A stretch of DNA of 5,479 nucleotides, taken from contig JAGHYO010000167.1 of NCBI GenBank assembly GCA_017743605.1, positions 1 through 5,479 of the forward strand, written 5' to 3'. This DNA comes from Thermoflexus sp. (GTDB lineage Bacteria > Chloroflexota > Anaerolineae > Thermoflexales > Thermoflexaceae). The notes under the pieces were generated by a model. It saw only the letters and a program-made list of their open reading frames with translations. It searched no databases and had not been told where the DNA came from. Each line of letters opens with the position of its first letter. Position 1 is the first letter of the stretch. Made by a program: the position numbers and the translations under genes. Positions 1-5,479 of this stretch are shown piece by piece.

Positions 1-49
1 GACAAAATCGGGACACACCCGGCGATGAGGCCGATCCCGCCTCTGCGCC

Positions 50-2143
50 TCAATCCGCCTCCATGATCAGGCGCACGGCCATGGTCCGCTCCACGCCCCG
101 CCAGATCAGGAGCGCCTCCTCCCGCGTCCGGCCGCGCGCCCGCACCGTCCGCCGCTCCTTCACCCGCGCCACCCCCAGCCGGATGAGATCCTCCGGGTCC
201 ACCGGGATCATCGCCGTGGCGATGCGCGCCCCCTCCGCCGAGAAGGTGCCGGATAAGGCGATGGCCAGGGGCGGCCGCTCCTCCTCATAGGCCCGCCAGA
301 ACCCCGAATCCCGTCCGATCCAGCAGATCACATCCGGCGTCTCCAGGGTCCGCCGCTTCCAGTCCACCAGCCCCACCATATCGGGGAAGCCCGCCGCCAG
401 ATACCCGGCCAGCCGCCGCTCGTCGATGTGCTCCGGGATGGCGCGATCCCATCCCCCATCCTCCTCGGCGAACAGCAGGCGCAGCCGGGATCGCAGGTCC
501 GGCAGATAGATGTTGGCCGCCTCGTCCAGCACCCGGTCGGCGAACCCCTGGGCCCGGGCCTCCTCCGCCGCCGCCGAGGGGTCCCGGGCGTAGCGATGCA
601 TGTAGCGGATCAGGGCGCCCAGGGCGGCGTTGAGGTCCCCCTGCCGGTTCGGCGGCGGGCCGTATCCCGGCAGCCGCCACGGCCGCCCCACCGCCAGCAG
701 GGAGACCGCGGCGATCAGGCCGTCGAGGATCTCCTCCGCCTCGCCGGCCGCCCGGGCCATGAGCAGCGGGATGGCCAGGCGGGCGGGGAGGCCCAGCTCC
801 AGGATCTGATACCCCCGCGGCGTGATCCGCCCCCGGGGGTCCAGGGCCTCCAGCCGCCGCAACAGCCGAACGGCCTCCTCCACCGCCTCCCGGGAGGGCG
901 GGTCCGGCAGCGGCAGCTCCCGCACGGACAGCCCTAGGGCCGCCCCCACCAGCACAATCCGCTCCGGGGAGGTCCGCTGGGTCTCCGGGGGCCGGACGGC
1001 CTCTCGCAGCTCCGCCATCCGGAAGCACCGGACGCAGATCCCCGGCGCGGTCCGGCCGGCCCGGCCCGCCCGCTGGGCGGCCTCGGCCTGGGAGATGGGC
1101 GCCACCGGCAGCCGGACGAACCCCCGGGTGTCCGCCTCGCTCCGGCGCACCAGCCCCAGGTCCAGCACCAGGCCGGCGTTCATCGTCAGCGAGACCCCGG
1201 CCAGCTCGGTGCTGACGAAGATGCGGGTGGCGCTGCGGTCGGCCGCCTTCTCCACCACGGCCTCCTGCTCGCTCACGGCCATGGCCCCGTAGAGGGGGAT
1301 CACCTCGTTGCGGAACTGGGCGCGCAGCGCCTCCACGGTGGCCTCGATCTCCCGCACGCCCGGCATGAAGATCAGGGCGTGGAGGGGAACGCCCAGATGG
1401 GCGATGCGGATCTCATCCGCCCCGACCTCCACCTGGGTCCCCTGGAACCGGAGCTGTCGGTAGCGGCGGAGGGCCTGGAGGACCACCCGGGCGGGCTGAT
1501 CGACCCGGGTGGAGAAGCGAACCGGCCACTCGATCGGGCGGATGGGATACTGGGGGGCAGGGAGCTCGATCTCCACGATCTCGTAGCCGAACCGCCGGGC
1601 GATGCGGGCGATCCGCTCCTCCACCCCCTCCATGGTGGCCGACATCACGGCGAAGGGGCGGCCCTCCTTCACGATGAGGGCGAAGGTCAGGTCCCCCTCC
1701 ATCTGGCGCAGGTGGACCTCATCCACAATGGGGAAGATCTCCGAGAGGCCCTGGCTCAGGATGTATTGGATCAGGATGCCGGTGGTGACATAGGCCACGT
1801 GCACGTCGAGCATCCCGTAGGGGAGGGTATGGCTGCCCCGCACGGCGTAACCCACGCGGCCCCGCAGGAGCCACTGTGTCCCCCCTGCCAGCTGATAGAC
1901 GTCTGGGTGGAGGTCCGGCGGCAGCTCGTAGACTCCATCTTGGGTGCGGTGGTTCACATACCACGCCAGGGAGATGGCGGCGGCCCGGGTGGGGACCGCC
2001 ACCATCGCCGGCTGGTCGGCCCACGCGGACAGCAGGAAGGGGACCACCGTGGATTTGCCGGATCCCGGCGGCCCCTTCACCAGGACCATGATGCGGGATC
2101 CCCGGGGGATCCGATGGAGGGGCGGAGGGATGCTATCCCCCAT
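50..2143 (-). CDS. HrpB-like DExH-box ATP-dependent helicase, lacking the HrpB C-terminal domain
   Basis: A 697-residue SF2 helicase of the DEAH/HrpB group, expected to use ATP hydrolysis to translocate on or unwind nucleic acid (probably RNA) in the cytoplasm; its substrate is unknown. Visible motifs in order: Walker A GPPGSGKST (24-32), Ia around VPTRAAA (50-56), TTG (120-122), motif II DEVH (141-144), motif III SAT (168-170), motif IV FMPG (259-262), motif V around STELAGVSLT (311-320), motif VI QRAGRAGR (357-364). A winged-helix segment follows (about 425-465, with ALDPRGRITPRG), then an HA2-like ratchet region (QGDLNAALGAL, 501-511), then a HrpB-like segment (about 575-655, AAGFPDMV and PVDPEDL). 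The protein stops about where E. coli HrpB (about 800 aa) enters its own C-terminal domain, so that domain is missing. The start ATG overlaps the end of the dipeptidase gene by 11 nt and has no visible Shine-Dalgarno, suggesting translational coupling. Family is clear; exact function is not. Confidence 0.9.
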   Translation of the reverse strand: MGDSIPPPLHRIPRGSRIMVLVKGPPGSGKSTVVPFLLSAWADQPAMVAVPTRAAAISLAWYVNHRTQDGVYELPPDLHPDVYQLAGGTQWLLRGRVGYAVRGSHTLPYGMLDVHVAYVTTGILIQYILSQGLSEIFPIVDEVHLRQMEGDLTFALIVKEGRPFAVMSATMEGVEERIARIARRFGYEIVEIELPAPQYPIRPIEWPVRFSTRVDQPARVVLQALRRYRQLRFQGTQVEVGADEIRIAHLGVPLHALIFMPGVREIEATVEALRAQFRNEVIPLYGAMAVSEQEAVVEKAADRSATRIFVSTELAGVSLTMNAGLVLDLGLVRRSEADTRGFVRLPVAPISQAEAAQRAGRAGRTAPGICVRCFRMAELREAVRPPETQRTSPERIVLVGAALGLSVRELPLPDPPSREAVEEAVRLLRRLEALDPRGRITPRGYQILELGLPARLAIPLLMARAAGEAEEILDGLIAAVSLLAVGRPWRLPGYGPPPNRQGDLNAALGALIRYMHRYARDPSAAAEEARAQGFADRVLDEAANIYLPDLRSRLRLLFAEEDGGWDRAIPEHIDERRLAGYLAAGFPDMVGLVDWKRRTLETPDVICWIGRDSGFWRAYEEERPPLAIALSGTFSAEGARIATAMIPVDPEDLIRLGVARVKERRTVRARGRTREEALLIWRGVERTMAVRLIMEAD

Positions 2144-3509
2144 AGTCGTAGAAGAACAGGGTCAGGGCTTCGATGCCGCGGGCCCAAGTGGGCAGGTGGA
2201 GCTTCTCGTTGGGGGCGTGGAAGCGGTCGTCGGGCAAGCCGAAGCCGGTGAGCACGGATTCCACCCCCAGGATCTCCCGGAGCTGGGTGACGATGGGGAC
2301 GGTGCCGCCCTCCCGCTTGAAGACAGGGCGTCGCCCCCAGACGGTCTCTAAGGCCTGGGAGAGGGCCCGCACGGCCGGATGTCGGCGGTCGGTCAGGGAG
2401 GCCTGCACCCCCGCCATCCGGATCAGCTCCCAGCGCACGGTCCGGGGCGCCCGCTCCTCCAGGTAGCGCCGCAGCTGTTCGTAGACCTCATCGGGGTCCT
2501 GATCCGGCACCAGCCGCATGGAGAGCTTGGCCATCGCGTAAGCGGGCAGCACGGTTTTGGCGCCGGGGCCGGTGAAGCCGGCCAGCAGCCCGTTGACCTC
2601 CAGGGTCGGCCGGGCGGTGACCCGTTCCACCGGCGTGTAGCCGGCCTCCCCCCACAGGGCGGGCGCGCCGGTGTGGCGGAGATAGAAGGCTTCGTCCATG
2701 GGCAGGCGGGCCAGCTCCGCTCGTTCCTCCTCGCTCAGGGGGCGGACCCGGTCGTAGAACCCGGGAAGGGTGACCCGGCCATCGGCGTCGTGCATGCCGG
2801 CGATCAGCTCGCAGAGGACCTGGGCCGGGTTGTGGACCACGCCGCCGTAGAGGCCGGAGTGCAGGTCGTGGGCCGGCCCGTAAACCCGCAGCTCGAAATA
2901 GGCCAGGCCCCGCAGCCCGTAGGTGATGGTCGGCAGGTCCGGGGCGATCATCCCGGCGTCCGGGTTGAGGGAGATGGTGGCCCGGAGCCGATCGGCATGG
3001 GCGGCGAGAAAGGCCGGAAGGTGGGGGGAGCCGATCTCCTCCTCCCCCTCGATCAGGAACTTCACGTGGACGGGGAGGGGGCCGCTGCGAGCGACGGCCT
3101 CGAAGGCGGCGATGGCCGCGATCACTTGGCCCTTCATGTCCGAGGCCCCACGGGCGTAGAGGTTCTCCCCCCGCACCGTGGGCGCGAAGGGCTCGCTCTC
3201 CCATTCCTCCAGCGGGTCCGGCGGCTGCACGTCGTAGTGGCCGTAGACCAGCACTGTGGGGGCGTCGGCCCGCGCCGCCGGGGCCTCCCCGTAGACCACG
3301 GGGTGGCCTTCGGTGGGTATGATTTCCACCTGCTGGGCGCCGGCCGCCTGCAGCCGTTCGGCGGTCCAGGCCGCGGCCCGCTCCATATCCGCACGGTGGG
3401 CCGGGTCGGTGGACACCGAGGGGATGCGGAGGAAGTCCTTCAGTTCCTCTAGGAAGCGATCCCGGTTCCGCCGGACGTATTCCAGGGCCTGCTGGCGTGG
3501 CTCCCTCAT
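2133..3509 (-). CDS. M20 family metallo-dipeptidase (CNDP/carboxypeptidase G2-like hydrolase)
   Basis: A 458-residue, probably cytosolic, di-zinc peptidase of the M20 family, most like dipeptidases of the CNDP type, which hydrolyse dipeptides or related amide substrates. All expected active-site residues are visible: GHYDVQP with metal ligand H91 and catalytic-support D93, bridging D124 in GASDMKG, general base E157 and metal ligand E158 in EGEEEIGS, D184 in NPDAGM, H217 in DLHSG of the lid/dimerisation domain (about 200-315), the GGTVPI substrate loop (401-406), and last metal ligand H431 in DRFHAPNE. Length is normal for the family and there is no signal peptide or membrane segment. The ATG is preceded by a perfect AGGAGG (3516-3521) six nt upstream, which fixes the start. 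It follows the thyX-like gene by 24 nt and overlaps the helicase, so it is the middle gene of the presumed operon. Exact substrate cannot be read from sequence. Confidence 0.93.
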   Translation of the reverse strand: MREPRQQALEYVRRNRDRFLEELKDFLRIPSVSTDPAHRADMERAAAWTAERLQAAGAQQVEIIPTEGHPVVYGEAPAARADAPTVLVYGHYDVQPPDPLEEWESEPFAPTVRGENLYARGASDMKGQVIAAIAAFEAVARSGPLPVHVKFLIEGEEEIGSPHLPAFLAAHADRLRATISLNPDAGMIAPDLPTITYGLRGLAYFELRVYGPAHDLHSGLYGGVVHNPAQVLCELIAGMHDADGRVTLPGFYDRVRPLSEEERAELARLPMDEAFYLRHTGAPALWGEAGYTPVERVTARPTLEVNGLLAGFTGPGAKTVLPAYAMAKLSMRLVPDQDPDEVYEQLRRYLEERAPRTVRWELIRMAGVQASLTDRRHPAVRALSQALETVWGRRPVFKREGGTVPIVTQLREILGVESVLTGFGLPDDRFHAPNEKLHLPTWARGIEALTLFFYDYGG

Positions 3510-3528
3510 CGATGGCCTCCTGAGCGGA

Positions 3529-3546
3529 AGATCTCAGAGATCTCTG
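3529..3546. repeat. palindromic AGATCT pair spanning the thyX stop codon
   Basis: AGATCT occurs at 3529-3534 and again at 3538-3543, three bases apart, and CAGAGATCTCTG (3535-3546) is a perfect 12-bp palindrome. The element covers the TGA of the thyX-like gene and part of the short gap before the dipeptidase. It could form a small hairpin in the transcript, but there is no T-run, so it is not an intrinsic terminator. It may be chance. Confidence 0.35.
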
Positions 3547-4985
3547 GTCGCTGGAGTCGCCTCAGGATGAGCGACCCCGCCGAACCGGGCGGCGATCTCC
3601 TCTGAGGAAGGATACGCCTCGCAGCCCATGTAGGCCGCCAGGGTGGGGTGCACGGCGCGGATGGCCTCATAGATGCGCATGGCGATGTAGCGATAGGCGA
3701 AGTGGCCGTTGGGACCACCCCGCAATCGGCACAAGTGATAGGCTTCCCGCAGGTTCATGGTCATCAGCACCCGCCGGTAGACGGCGTTGGGCAGCACGTA
3801 GGCCGCCGCCTCCCCGAGGGCCGGATGCATGCGCTCCCACAGCGCCATGGCCGCCTCCACGGCTGCCCGATACGCGGCCCCCAGGCCGGCTTCCTCGATC
3901 GCCCGGGGGACCGCGTAGCCATAGGCGGCGGTCAGGGCCTGGGGCGTCTGGGTCATCATCCGGTGCCGCTTGAGATCATAATAGGCGCCCTCGTCCATCA
4001 GGCAATCGAAGGTGTAGACGATGTGCTCCAGCTCCCGGACGGGCGGGTCGAAGGGGCCGCGGCCGCCCAGGGCGGCCTCCAGAACCTCCCGCCGTTCCTC
4101 CGGGCGCATCGCCCGGACCTGCCGGAGGGCTCCTTCGTAGCTGAGGGCCCGGAACCGGTAGAGGCAGGCGGCGATGAACCGGACCTCGGCCTCCGGGTCC
4201 CAGGCGACCAGCCGGACCCCGTCGCGGGGTTCGGGGTCTTCGGGGAGGGCGCAGGCCCATTGCCCGAGGCGCTCCGCGGTGGCCTGGAGGTAGGCGTTGG
4301 GCTCGGCGTATTTGAGCAGGGTGGGGACCTCCCGGAGGGCAGCGGCCTTCACCGTGGCGGCGATCTCCCGGACCTCGGCGAGGGGGTGGGAGAGCCATTT
4401 GCAGAGGCCGTGCTCCAGGGCGCGGGCGTTCACCGTCATCCCGACGTTGGTCAGGGTAGCGGTGGGCAGCAGGTAGCGGCAGGCGTCCATGGCCCGGATC
4501 CGCAGGCGGGTGCGGTAGGTCCGCTCGTTCTCCTCCGGACGGCGGGGGAACCAGCCCTCCACCACGCGGCGGACCGGCTCCAGGGTTTTGTGGTAAGTTT
4601 CGAAGAGCCGCGTCACCGTCTCGACGTAAGCCTCCCGGGAGGGAGAGGCGGCGATCTCCGGCGGCAGGTAGAAGGCCTCCCGGTCGAGGATCTGAAAGCG
4701 GGTGGACTTCTCGGTGAAGGAGGCCAGCCGCACCCCTTCGATGGCTTCGGCGGCCAGCCGGGAGATGTTCTCGAAGGCGATGTGGAGGACGGCGTGCTCG
4801 GCCACCGAGGCGTGGCCGTAGCCCACGACCCATTTCTCGTGGAACTGGGCGACGGACTCGTCGCTCAGGCCCTCGGCGATGACGTCGAAGGGTTCGGGGC
4901 TACGGCTGGTCTTGGCGAAGGCCACAGCGATGACCTCCGGCCGGTATTTTCGCGGGTCCAGCAGGTAGATCCGCCGCTCCCGCAC
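3534..4985 (-). CDS. thyX: Tandem-domain FAD-dependent thymidylate synthase homologue (ThyX-like)
   Basis: ThyX converts dUMP to dTMP using methylenetetrahydrofolate, with FAD/NADPH as reductant. Canonical subunits are about 220-250 aa and form tetramers; this one is 483 aa and contains two ThyX-type repeats. Repeat 1 (numbering from the GTG): GHASVAEH (57-64), RLASFTEKSTR (86-96), LPTATLTN and TVNAR (184-188). Repeat 2: EHIVYTF (320-326), RHRMMTQTPQ (340-349), MTMNLR (408-413), then a final helix pair. Against the signature RHRxxSxNExSxR, repeat 1 keeps R..S...E.S.R but has GV for RH and T for N; repeat 2 keeps RHR but not the rest. The start is chosen at GTG 4985 because AAAGGAGGA lies just upstream; an in-frame ATG at 5012 (492 aa) has no good site and would place that Shine-Dalgarno inside the gene. 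First gene of the presumed operon, divergent from a nucleoside phosphorylase gene. Catalytic activity is inferred. Confidence 0.88.
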   Translation of the reverse strand: MRERRIYLLDPRKYRPEVIAVAFAKTSRSPEPFDVIAEGLSDESVAQFHEKWVVGYGHASVAEHAVLHIAFENISRLAAEAIEGVRLASFTEKSTRFQILDREAFYLPPEIAASPSREAYVETVTRLFETYHKTLEPVRRVVEGWFPRRPEENERTYRTRLRIRAMDACRYLLPTATLTNVGMTVNARALEHGLCKWLSHPLAEVREIAATVKAAALREVPTLLKYAEPNAYLQATAERLGQWACALPEDPEPRDGVRLVAWDPEAEVRFIAACLYRFRALSYEGALRQVRAMRPEERREVLEAALGGRGPFDPPVRELEHIVYTFDCLMDEGAYYDLKRHRMMTQTPQALTAAYGYAVPRAIEEAGLGAAYRAAVEAAMALWERMHPALGEAAAYVLPNAVYRRVLMTMNLREAYHLCRLRGGPNGHFAYRYIAMRIYEAIRAVHPTLAAYMGCEAYPSSEEIAARFGGVAHPEATPATRDL

Positions 4986-4990
4986 GCCGT

Positions 4991-4999
4991 TCCTCCTTT
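4991..4999 (-). promoter_or_regulatory. Shine-Dalgarno AAAGGAGGA deciding the GTG start of the thyX-like gene
   Basis: Read on the minus strand, AAAGGAGGA contains a perfect AGGAGG (4997-4992) followed by a six-nt spacer and GTG at 4985-4983. The upstream in-frame ATG at 5012 is preceded only by a weak GGG-containing stretch two nt away. This supports the GTG as the real start. Confidence 0.8.
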
Positions 5000-5030
5000 C
5001 CGGGTCAGGCATCGCCCTGCCATGCTATCA

Positions 5031-5054
5031 CAAGGCCGCGCCACGGGGGCCTTG
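5031..5054. repeat. Inverted repeat CAAGGCC-N10-GGCCTTG upstream of thyX-like gene
   Basis: Seven bases, CAAGGCC (5031-5037), are perfectly complementary to GGCCTTG (5048-5054) across a 10-nt loop. It lies 46-69 nt upstream of the proposed GTG, so it would fall in the promoter or 5' leader. It could be an operator-like site or leader hairpin; no known motif is recognised and GC-rich DNA produces such repeats by chance. Confidence 0.4.
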
Positions 5055-5070
5055 CGAAGAGGCCTTCTGG

Positions 5071-5172
5071 ATGCAACGGATGAATTCGGCCTTAAGATCT
5101 CTTCGGCGGGCGGTCGGCCTTGGGCGTCGAATGAATTCGACCTTGGGAGGCCTTCGGCCAACGGTTGGCCTG
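5071..5172. repeat. 51-bp imperfect tandem repeat, two copies
   Basis: Copy A (5071-5121) and copy B (5122-5172) align without gaps at an offset of 51, with about 35 of the first 50 positions identical by hand count. The best conserved blocks are TGAATTCGGCCTT (5081) versus TGAATTCGACCTT (5132), CTTCGGC (5101 and 5152), and CGGTCGGCCT (5111) versus CGGTTGGCCT (5162). Copy B also contains GGCCAAC-G-GTTGGCC (5156-5170), a perfect inverted repeat not preserved in copy A. CGGTCGGC (5111-5118) is complementary to GCCGACCG just past copy B (5174-5181). No third copy is visible on either side. It may belong to a dispersed intergenic repeat family, which cannot be tested from one window. Confidence 0.7.
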
Positions 5173-5242
5173 CGCCGACCGAAAAGGCGTTCTTTGCATT
5201 GGTGGAGGCCGATTTCCAAGCGGAGAGAGAGCGTATCCCGGT

Positions 5243-5254
5243 TCTCCACGGAGA
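5243..5254. repeat. Short inverted repeat TCTCC-AC-GGAGA
   Basis: TCTCC (5243-5247) and GGAGA (5250-5254) form a perfect 5-bp inverted repeat around AC. It lies where the -35 region would fall for the -10-like hexamer at 5270, so an operator role is conceivable. It is too short to claim more. Confidence 0.25.
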
Positions 5255-5269
5255 GCATGCCACATCGGT

Positions 5270-5275
5270 TATGAT
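5270..5275 (+). promoter_or_regulatory. Possible -10 hexamer TATGAT for the nucleoside phosphorylase gene
   Basis: TATGAT matches the sigma-70 -10 consensus TATAAT at five of six positions and lies about 70 nt upstream of the start codon. No recognisable TTGACA-like -35 sits at 16-18 nt and there is no TGn extension, so this is a weak candidate. Confidence 0.3.
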
Positions 5276-5335
5276 TGAGGAGGGAAGCCATCCCGCGCGG
5301 CCCGGGCCGCCGGGGCGCGCGACCTTCCATCCGGC

Positions 5336-5341
5336 GAGGTG
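5336..5341 (+). promoter_or_regulatory. Shine-Dalgarno GAGGTG for the nucleoside phosphorylase gene
   Basis: GAGGTG matches the extended anti-Shine-Dalgarno complement and ends four nt before ATG 5346 (six nt after its GAGG core). It favours ATG 5346 over the in-frame ATG at 5271, which would add 25 low-complexity Pro/Arg-rich residues not expected in the family. Confidence 0.7.
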
Positions 5342-5345
5342 GCCC

Positions 5346-5479
5346 ATGCGCGCGGTGGAGATCATCGAGAAAAAGCGCGACGGCGATGAGCTGCGCTCGG
5401 AGGAGATCCGGTTCTTCGTTGAGGGTTTCACGCGCGGGGAGATCCCGGACTATCAGGCCGCCGCTTTCCTGATGGCCGT
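5346..5479 (+). CDS. pdp: Pyrimidine-nucleoside/thymidine phosphorylase, N-terminal part (truncated by window end)
   Basis: An open frame from ATG 5346 runs off the window after 44 complete codons, so there is no stop here. The peptide starts MRAVEIIEKKRDGDEL and continues with IRFFVEGFTRGEIPDYQA, the typical N-terminal helical domain of family II nucleoside phosphorylases. It resembles B. subtilis Pdp (KKxxGxEL, EEIxFFVxGYTxGxIPDYQA) more than E. coli DeoA. The full enzyme (usually about 430-440 aa) catalyses phosphorolysis of thymidine, deoxyuridine or uridine to the free base and (deoxy)ribose 1-phosphate in the cytoplasm. The phosphate and substrate-binding residues lie beyond the window, so substrate range cannot be judged. 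TrpD (anthranilate phosphoribosyltransferase) shares this fold but not this IPDYQA-type N-terminus. A GAGGTG site supports the start. Divergent from the thyX-like gene, so a pyrimidine theme spans the intergenic region. Confidence 0.88.
   Translation, partial: MRAVEIIEKKRDGDELRSEEIRFFVEGFTRGEIPDYQAAAFLMA

Larger units (their letters stand above)
4986..5345. other. Divergent intergenic control region, thyX-like / nucleoside phosphorylase
   Basis: About 360 bases without a credible gene, between two divergently transcribed genes. It contains both ribosome binding sites, a 7-bp inverted repeat near the thyX side, a 51-bp tandem repeat in the centre, a short inverted repeat and a -10-like hexamer on the phosphorylase side, and a very GC-rich leader with potential pairing CGCGCG (5294-5299) to CGCGCG (5316-5321). 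Several frames stay open across it, partly because the repeat period (51) is a multiple of three, but none shows a recognisable protein. I could not find a convincing promoter for the thyX-like gene. Confidence 0.7.

Noticed and set aside
7..35. Possible terminator after the helicase (ATCGG pairing with CCGAT, followed by TTTT on the minus strand)
   Set aside because: The stem is only five base pairs around a loop of about 19 nt and the T-run is short, so it does not meet the standard for an intrinsic terminator.
1379..2251. Long plus-strand open frame (290 codons) opposite the helicase gene
   Set aside because: It is antisense to a clearly real helicase with all motifs, has no recognisable domain and low-complexity Gly/Arg/Pro/His composition, as expected of mirror frames in GC-rich DNA.
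2379..3452. Long plus-strand open frame (357 codons) opposite the dipeptidase gene
   Set aside because: Antisense to a peptidase with every catalytic residue in place; the translation is Gly/Val/Arg-rich with no motif.
5071..5274. 67-codon plus-strand frame with two RMNS-containing repeats
   Set aside because: Also a translation of the tandem repeat (period 17 codons); no Shine-Dalgarno and no similarity to a known small protein.
5028..5330. 100-codon minus-strand frame through the intergenic region, with repeated EFIR segments
   Set aside because: The EFIR repetition is just translation of the 51-bp DNA repeat; other frames on both strands show equally repetitive peptides, there is no family resemblance, and it covers the promoter region of the flanking genes.
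5271..5345. Alternative ATG 5271 giving a 25-residue N-terminal extension of the nucleoside phosphorylase
   Set aside because: The extension is Pro/Gly/Arg-rich and not expected in the family, ATG 5271 overlaps the -10-like hexamer, and ATG 5346 has a well-placed GAGGTG.

Overview
The window is GC-rich bacterial DNA, densely coded, with strong Shine-Dalgarno sites at three of its four gene starts. Three complete genes lie on the minus strand and one truncated gene enters from the right on the plus strand. The long two-domain ThyX, a HrpB-type helicase and the high GC content would fit a Chloroflexota-like (possibly thermophilic) bacterium. That placement is inference, since the window carries no rRNA or other phylogenetic marker.

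Layout, read in the direction of minus-strand transcription from the right: (1) a tandem-domain FAD-dependent thymidylate synthase homologue (thyX-like, 4985-3534, best start a GTG preceded by AAAGGAGG); (2) after 24 nt, an M20 family metallo-dipeptidase (3509-2133); (3) overlapping it by 11 nt, a HrpB-like ATP-dependent DExH helicase (2143-50) that lacks the usual HrpB C-terminal domain. Tight spacing and the overlap indicate one transcript, thyX-M20-helicase. Nothing convincing as a terminator is visible in the 49 nt after the helicase stop.

The only substantial gene-free stretch is the divergent intergenic region 4986-5345. It holds a 51-bp imperfect tandem repeat (5071-5172), several short inverted repeats and a weak promoter-like -10. 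On its right side, starting at ATG 5346 behind GAGGTG, is the N-terminus of a pyrimidine-nucleoside/thymidine phosphorylase, cut off by the window end after 44 codons.

The thyX homologue (de novo dTMP synthesis) and the phosphorylase (thymidine/uridine salvage or breakdown) therefore diverge from a shared control region, a sensible pyrimidine pairing. The most interesting point is in the ThyX protein. The first ThyX repeat keeps the second half of the signature (SxTExSxR) but has lost the RH of RHR. The second repeat keeps RHR but has lost the rest. This suggests a pseudo-dimeric enzyme with complementary half-sites. I see no phage, CRISPR, transposon or defence system here.
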